From Actinomycetes bacterium (lineage in GTDB: Bacteria > Actinomycetota > Acidimicrobiia > Acidimicrobiales > Ilumatobacteraceae), in assembly GCA_025360105.1 (NCBI GenBank), contig JANYCT010000070.1:1-33523 (forward strand): a stretch of 33,523 nt of DNA, in the 5' to 3' direction. The notes under the pieces are model-generated. The model had not been told where the DNA came from. It was given only the letters and a program-made list of their open reading frames with translations, and did no database searches. Both the position numbers and the translations under genes were made by a program. Positions within the stretch are counted from its first letter, which is position 1; each line of letters starts with the position of its first letter. This document shows positions 31,961 through 33,523 of this stretch, piece by piece.

Positions 31961-31966
31961 AGGAGG
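31961..31966 (+). promoter_or_regulatory. Ribosome site fixing the recombinase start
   Basis: aggagg nine bases before the ATG at 31976. It rules out the longer in-frame start at 31946, which precedes it. Confidence 0.8.
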
Positions 31967-31975
31967 CCACAGCCC

Positions 31976-33427
31976 ATGCTGACGATTGCCTACATCCGGG
32001 TTTCGACCGAGGATCAAGTCGACTACTCCCCCGACGCTCAGAGGAACCGATGCGTCCAGTACGCGATCACCCATGACCTTGGCGCAGTCACGTTCCTGAG
32101 CGACGAAGGACTTTCCGGCAAGGATCTCAACCGGCCAGCGTTAACAGAGCTAACCAAACTGGTCGAGTCAGGCGAGGTTGCCAACGTGATCGTGTGGAAG
32201 CTCGACCGGTTGACGCGTGACAGTGCAGATCAGAGCGGACTCATCAAGCTGTTCGAGCGAAACTGCGTCGCGCTGCACTCCGTGAGCGAAGGCCGCATCG
32301 ACGTTAAATCGGCATCTGGTCGCATGCAGGCAGGCATTCACGGCGTGCTGTCCCAGTTCTTCCGAGAGGGCCTCGTAGAGAACGTCCTGATGGGCAACCA
32401 TCAAGCCATCGCGGAGAAGGGACGATGGCTGAACCGGGCACCATCGGGCTACGACATGATCAACGGCTATCTCCAACCGAGCGAGAACGCTGCGCTCATC
32501 CCGCTGATCTTTCACCTGCGCGCCGACGGGAAGTCATACAACGAGATCGAAGCAGCCACGGGCGTCAAGTTCTCAACGGTGCGACAGATCTGCGGCAACC
32601 GCGTGTACCTCGGAGAAACACGGATCAAGGACAAGTGGTACCCAGGCATCCACCAACCACTCGTGAACCCCGAGGAGTTCTCAGCGGCACAGCGCGGCAA
32701 CGCGAGCGGTCAACGCATCGGAAAGGACCTGCTGTCCGGTCGAGTGATCTGTGGAACCTGTGGCCGGCGCATAGCGATCGACTCCAACGGTCGCGGTGAC
32801 GGCATCTACCGCTGCAAGCACCGTGGCAAGGGTTGCGATGTGGCGGGCCGCTCGGCCAAGGGTCTGCACCGTGCGGCCAAGCTCGCCATGCGCGTGTTGT
32901 CAAACGACGACGAACTGCAAGCCGCTATCCGGCAAGAGCTCTGCGGACGAGGCCCGGAGGCGCGGGCGGCGAAGCCGTCGCGTTCCGGGGCCGTCGCTAC
33001 GCTGCGCCGGAAACGCCAACAGTTGCTCGACCTGTACTACGCCGAGAAGATCAGCCCAACGATGTTCGCCGAAGAAGAAGGTCGGCTTACTCGACAGATT
33101 GAGGCCATCGAGAGCGAGGCAACCTTGAGACACAAAGAGACGGAACGACGCAACGTCCTCGCCGATCAGTTCGAACACGTGGCGGCCCTTCTGCGACAGA
33201 TCGACACAGACGCAATCTGGGACGCCGCCAACGACCGAGAACGAAAACAACTCGTCAACGAGATCATCGAAGCCGTGATCGTCTACCCCGACCGCCTCCA
33301 AGTGACAATCAACGGAGCACCCCCGCTGACCGTCGCTCTTAGCGAGGTCGGCCTGCGGGAACCCTTAGGTACAAGACCTGACGTGTCGAAGGGGGGACTT
33401 GAACCCCCACGGGATTTCTCCCACTAG
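31976..33427 (+). CDS. Large serine recombinase (integrase)
   Basis: A 483-residue site-specific recombinase. The resolvase domain starts at once (LTIAYIRVSTEDQ, nucleophile S10) and contains WKLDRLTRD (74-82) with active-site arginines. The recombinase domain follows (RAPSGYDMINGYL, then VRQICGNRVYLGE), then a zinc ribbon with C259, C262, C280 and C287 (ICGTCGRR, YRCKHRGKGC), a coiled coil around 345-400, and a C-terminal tail. It should integrate and excise the element. The frame has no stop before the att repeat and reads antisense into the tRNA-Leu gene, so the last 16 or so residues (DVSKGGLEPPRDFSH) are coded by tRNA sequence. The remnant at 27650-27903 is a relative of its C-terminus. 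Confidence 0.93.
   Translation: MLTIAYIRVSTEDQVDYSPDAQRNRCVQYAITHDLGAVTFLSDEGLSGKDLNRPALTELTKLVESGEVANVIVWKLDRLTRDSADQSGLIKLFERNCVALHSVSEGRIDVKSASGRMQAGIHGVLSQFFREGLVENVLMGNHQAIAEKGRWLNRAPSGYDMINGYLQPSENAALIPLIFHLRADGKSYNEIEAATGVKFSTVRQICGNRVYLGETRIKDKWYPGIHQPLVNPEEFSAAQRGNASGQRIGKDLLSGRVICGTCGRRIAIDSNGRGDGIYRCKHRGKGCDVAGRSAKGLHRAAKLAMRVLSNDDELQAAIRQELCGRGPEARAAKPSRSGAVATLRRKRQQLLDLYYAEKISPTMFAEEEGRLTRQIEAIESEATLRHKETERRNVLADQFEHVAALLRQIDTDAIWDAANDRERKQLVNEIIEAVIVYPDRLQVTINGAPPLTVALSEVGLREPLGTRPDVSKGGLEPPRDFSH
33379..33392 (+). repeat. att-like direct repeat, right copy (tRNA 3' end)
   Basis: tgacgtgtcgaagg, identical to 27901-27914. On the minus strand it comprises the last nine bases of tRNA-Leu, discriminator included, and five bases beyond. 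Confidence 0.8.
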
Positions 33428-33467
33428 CACCTCAAGCTAGCGCGTATACCTATTCCGCCACTTCGAC
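33384..33467 (-). tRNA. tRNA-Leu (anticodon GAG)
   Basis: Read on the minus strand, the acceptor stem GTCGAAG pairs with CTTCGAC, followed by discriminator A. The anticodon arm is CTAGC-TTGAGGT-GCTAG with anticodon GAG; a long variable arm (GGGA/TCCC) marks a class II tRNA, and the T arm is GGGGG-TTCAAGT-CCCCC. The CCA end is not encoded. It reads CUC and CUU codons. The 3' end is the target of the integrative element, and the insertion leaves the tRNA complete. Confidence 0.95.
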
Positions 33468-33482
33468 GTGTTGGAGACTCTG

Positions 33483-33511
33483 ACGATACCGCAGCGCTAG
33501 CTGCGCACCAA
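33483..33511 (-). promoter_or_regulatory. Promoter of tRNA-Leu
   Basis: On the minus strand ttggtg (-35), a 17-base spacer and tatcgt (-10) end 15 bases before the tRNA. The spacer contains the near-perfect palindrome gcagc-gcta-gctgc (33491-33504). Confidence 0.6.
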
Positions 33512-33523
33512 CAGGAATCCGAG

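Larger units (their letters stand above)
27901..33392. mobile_element. Integrative element inserted at the tRNA-Leu(GAG) 3' end
   Basis: About 5.5 kb between two identical 14-bp repeats, the right copy being the tRNA 3' end. Contents from left to right: about 230 bases without a gene (27915-28142, nothing recognised), a lipoprotein gene, a leftward zinc-repeat/GIY-YIG gene, a repeat-rich control region, a small HTH gene, a Rep_trans-like initiator or relaxase gene, and an intact large serine recombinase next to the right repeat. The module Rep plus integrase recalls small actinobacterial integrative elements, but no transfer (FtsK/Tra) gene is present, so it would need help to move between cells. 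Confidence 0.75.

Noticed and set aside
31879-32076. A 65-codon frame starting ATGA-overlapped with the rep stop.
   Set aside because: Its second half overlaps the well-supported recombinase start in another frame, and its composition is that of a shadow; only the first 30 codons lie in free sequence, with no recognisable motif.
1-33523. CRISPR arrays, rRNA genes, IS transposases and riboswitches.
   Set aside because: I saw no regularly spaced repeat array, rRNA motif, transposase frame or known riboswitch core anywhere in the window.

Overview
The window is GC-rich, gene-dense bacterial DNA. Many genes are joined by 4-base ATGA/GTGA overlaps, and GTG starts are common. At least nine transcription units have a TAnnnT-like -10 box only 5-8 bases before the start codon, i.e. 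probably leaderless. Gene content (DUF4389 and DUF4097 proteins, GC-rich oxidoreductases, HipBA, a Rep_trans/serine-recombinase element) and leaderless style point to an actinobacterium, possibly Acidimicrobiia. That lineage is inferred from style and remembered protein similarity only.

Left part (1-11853), sugar catabolism: a truncated DUF4389 gene, a GH20-type glycosidase coupled to an MDR dehydrogenase, a divergent sugar-binding-like protein with no signal peptide, and then a tightly overlapping operon (4279-8145) of SDR, aldo/keto reductase, lactonase-type amidohydrolase and L-fuconate dehydratase. The dehydratase keeps the family's residues exactly, so this operon is read as the non-phosphorylating L-fucose pathway: L-fucose to lactone, to L-fuconate, to 2-keto-3-deoxy-L-fuconate, to the 2,4-diketo acid. 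The usual last enzyme (FAH-family hydrolase) is not in the window. A second coupled operon follows: DUF4097 protein, minimal class III nucleotide cyclase, alpha/beta hydrolase. An aldehyde dehydrogenase comes next.

Middle (11976-26003), envelope and transport: a large polytopic membrane protein; a leftward block of ABM protein, EamA exporter, NfeD, SPFH protein, UPF0104-type membrane protein, PlsC-like acyltransferase and pirin; a cytochrome P450; and a leftward sulfonate-type ABC operon (binding protein, ATPase, permease) running into azlC-azlD. A divergent Rrf2 regulator with no cysteines, and a repeated TAATCC box between them, suggest repression by sulfur or nutrient status. Two VOC-fold genes follow; the first has lost the middle of its domain.

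Right end (26100-33523), mobile region against tRNA-Leu(GAG): a hipBA module with three identical-spaced 11-bp boxes in its promoter, then the frameshifted C-terminal remnant of a serine recombinase, then a 14-bp att-like repeat. Between that repeat and its second copy at the tRNA 3' end lies a compact integrative element of about 5.5 kb: a lipoprotein, an unusual protein with five tandem four-cysteine zinc-binding repeats fused to a GIY-YIG-like nuclease domain, a repeat-rich control region, a small HTH protein, a Rep_trans-like initiator/relaxase and an intact large serine recombinase whose reading frame runs into the tRNA gene. The layout looks like two successive integrations at one tRNA; the zinc-repeat/GIY-YIG protein is the least explained gene in the window.
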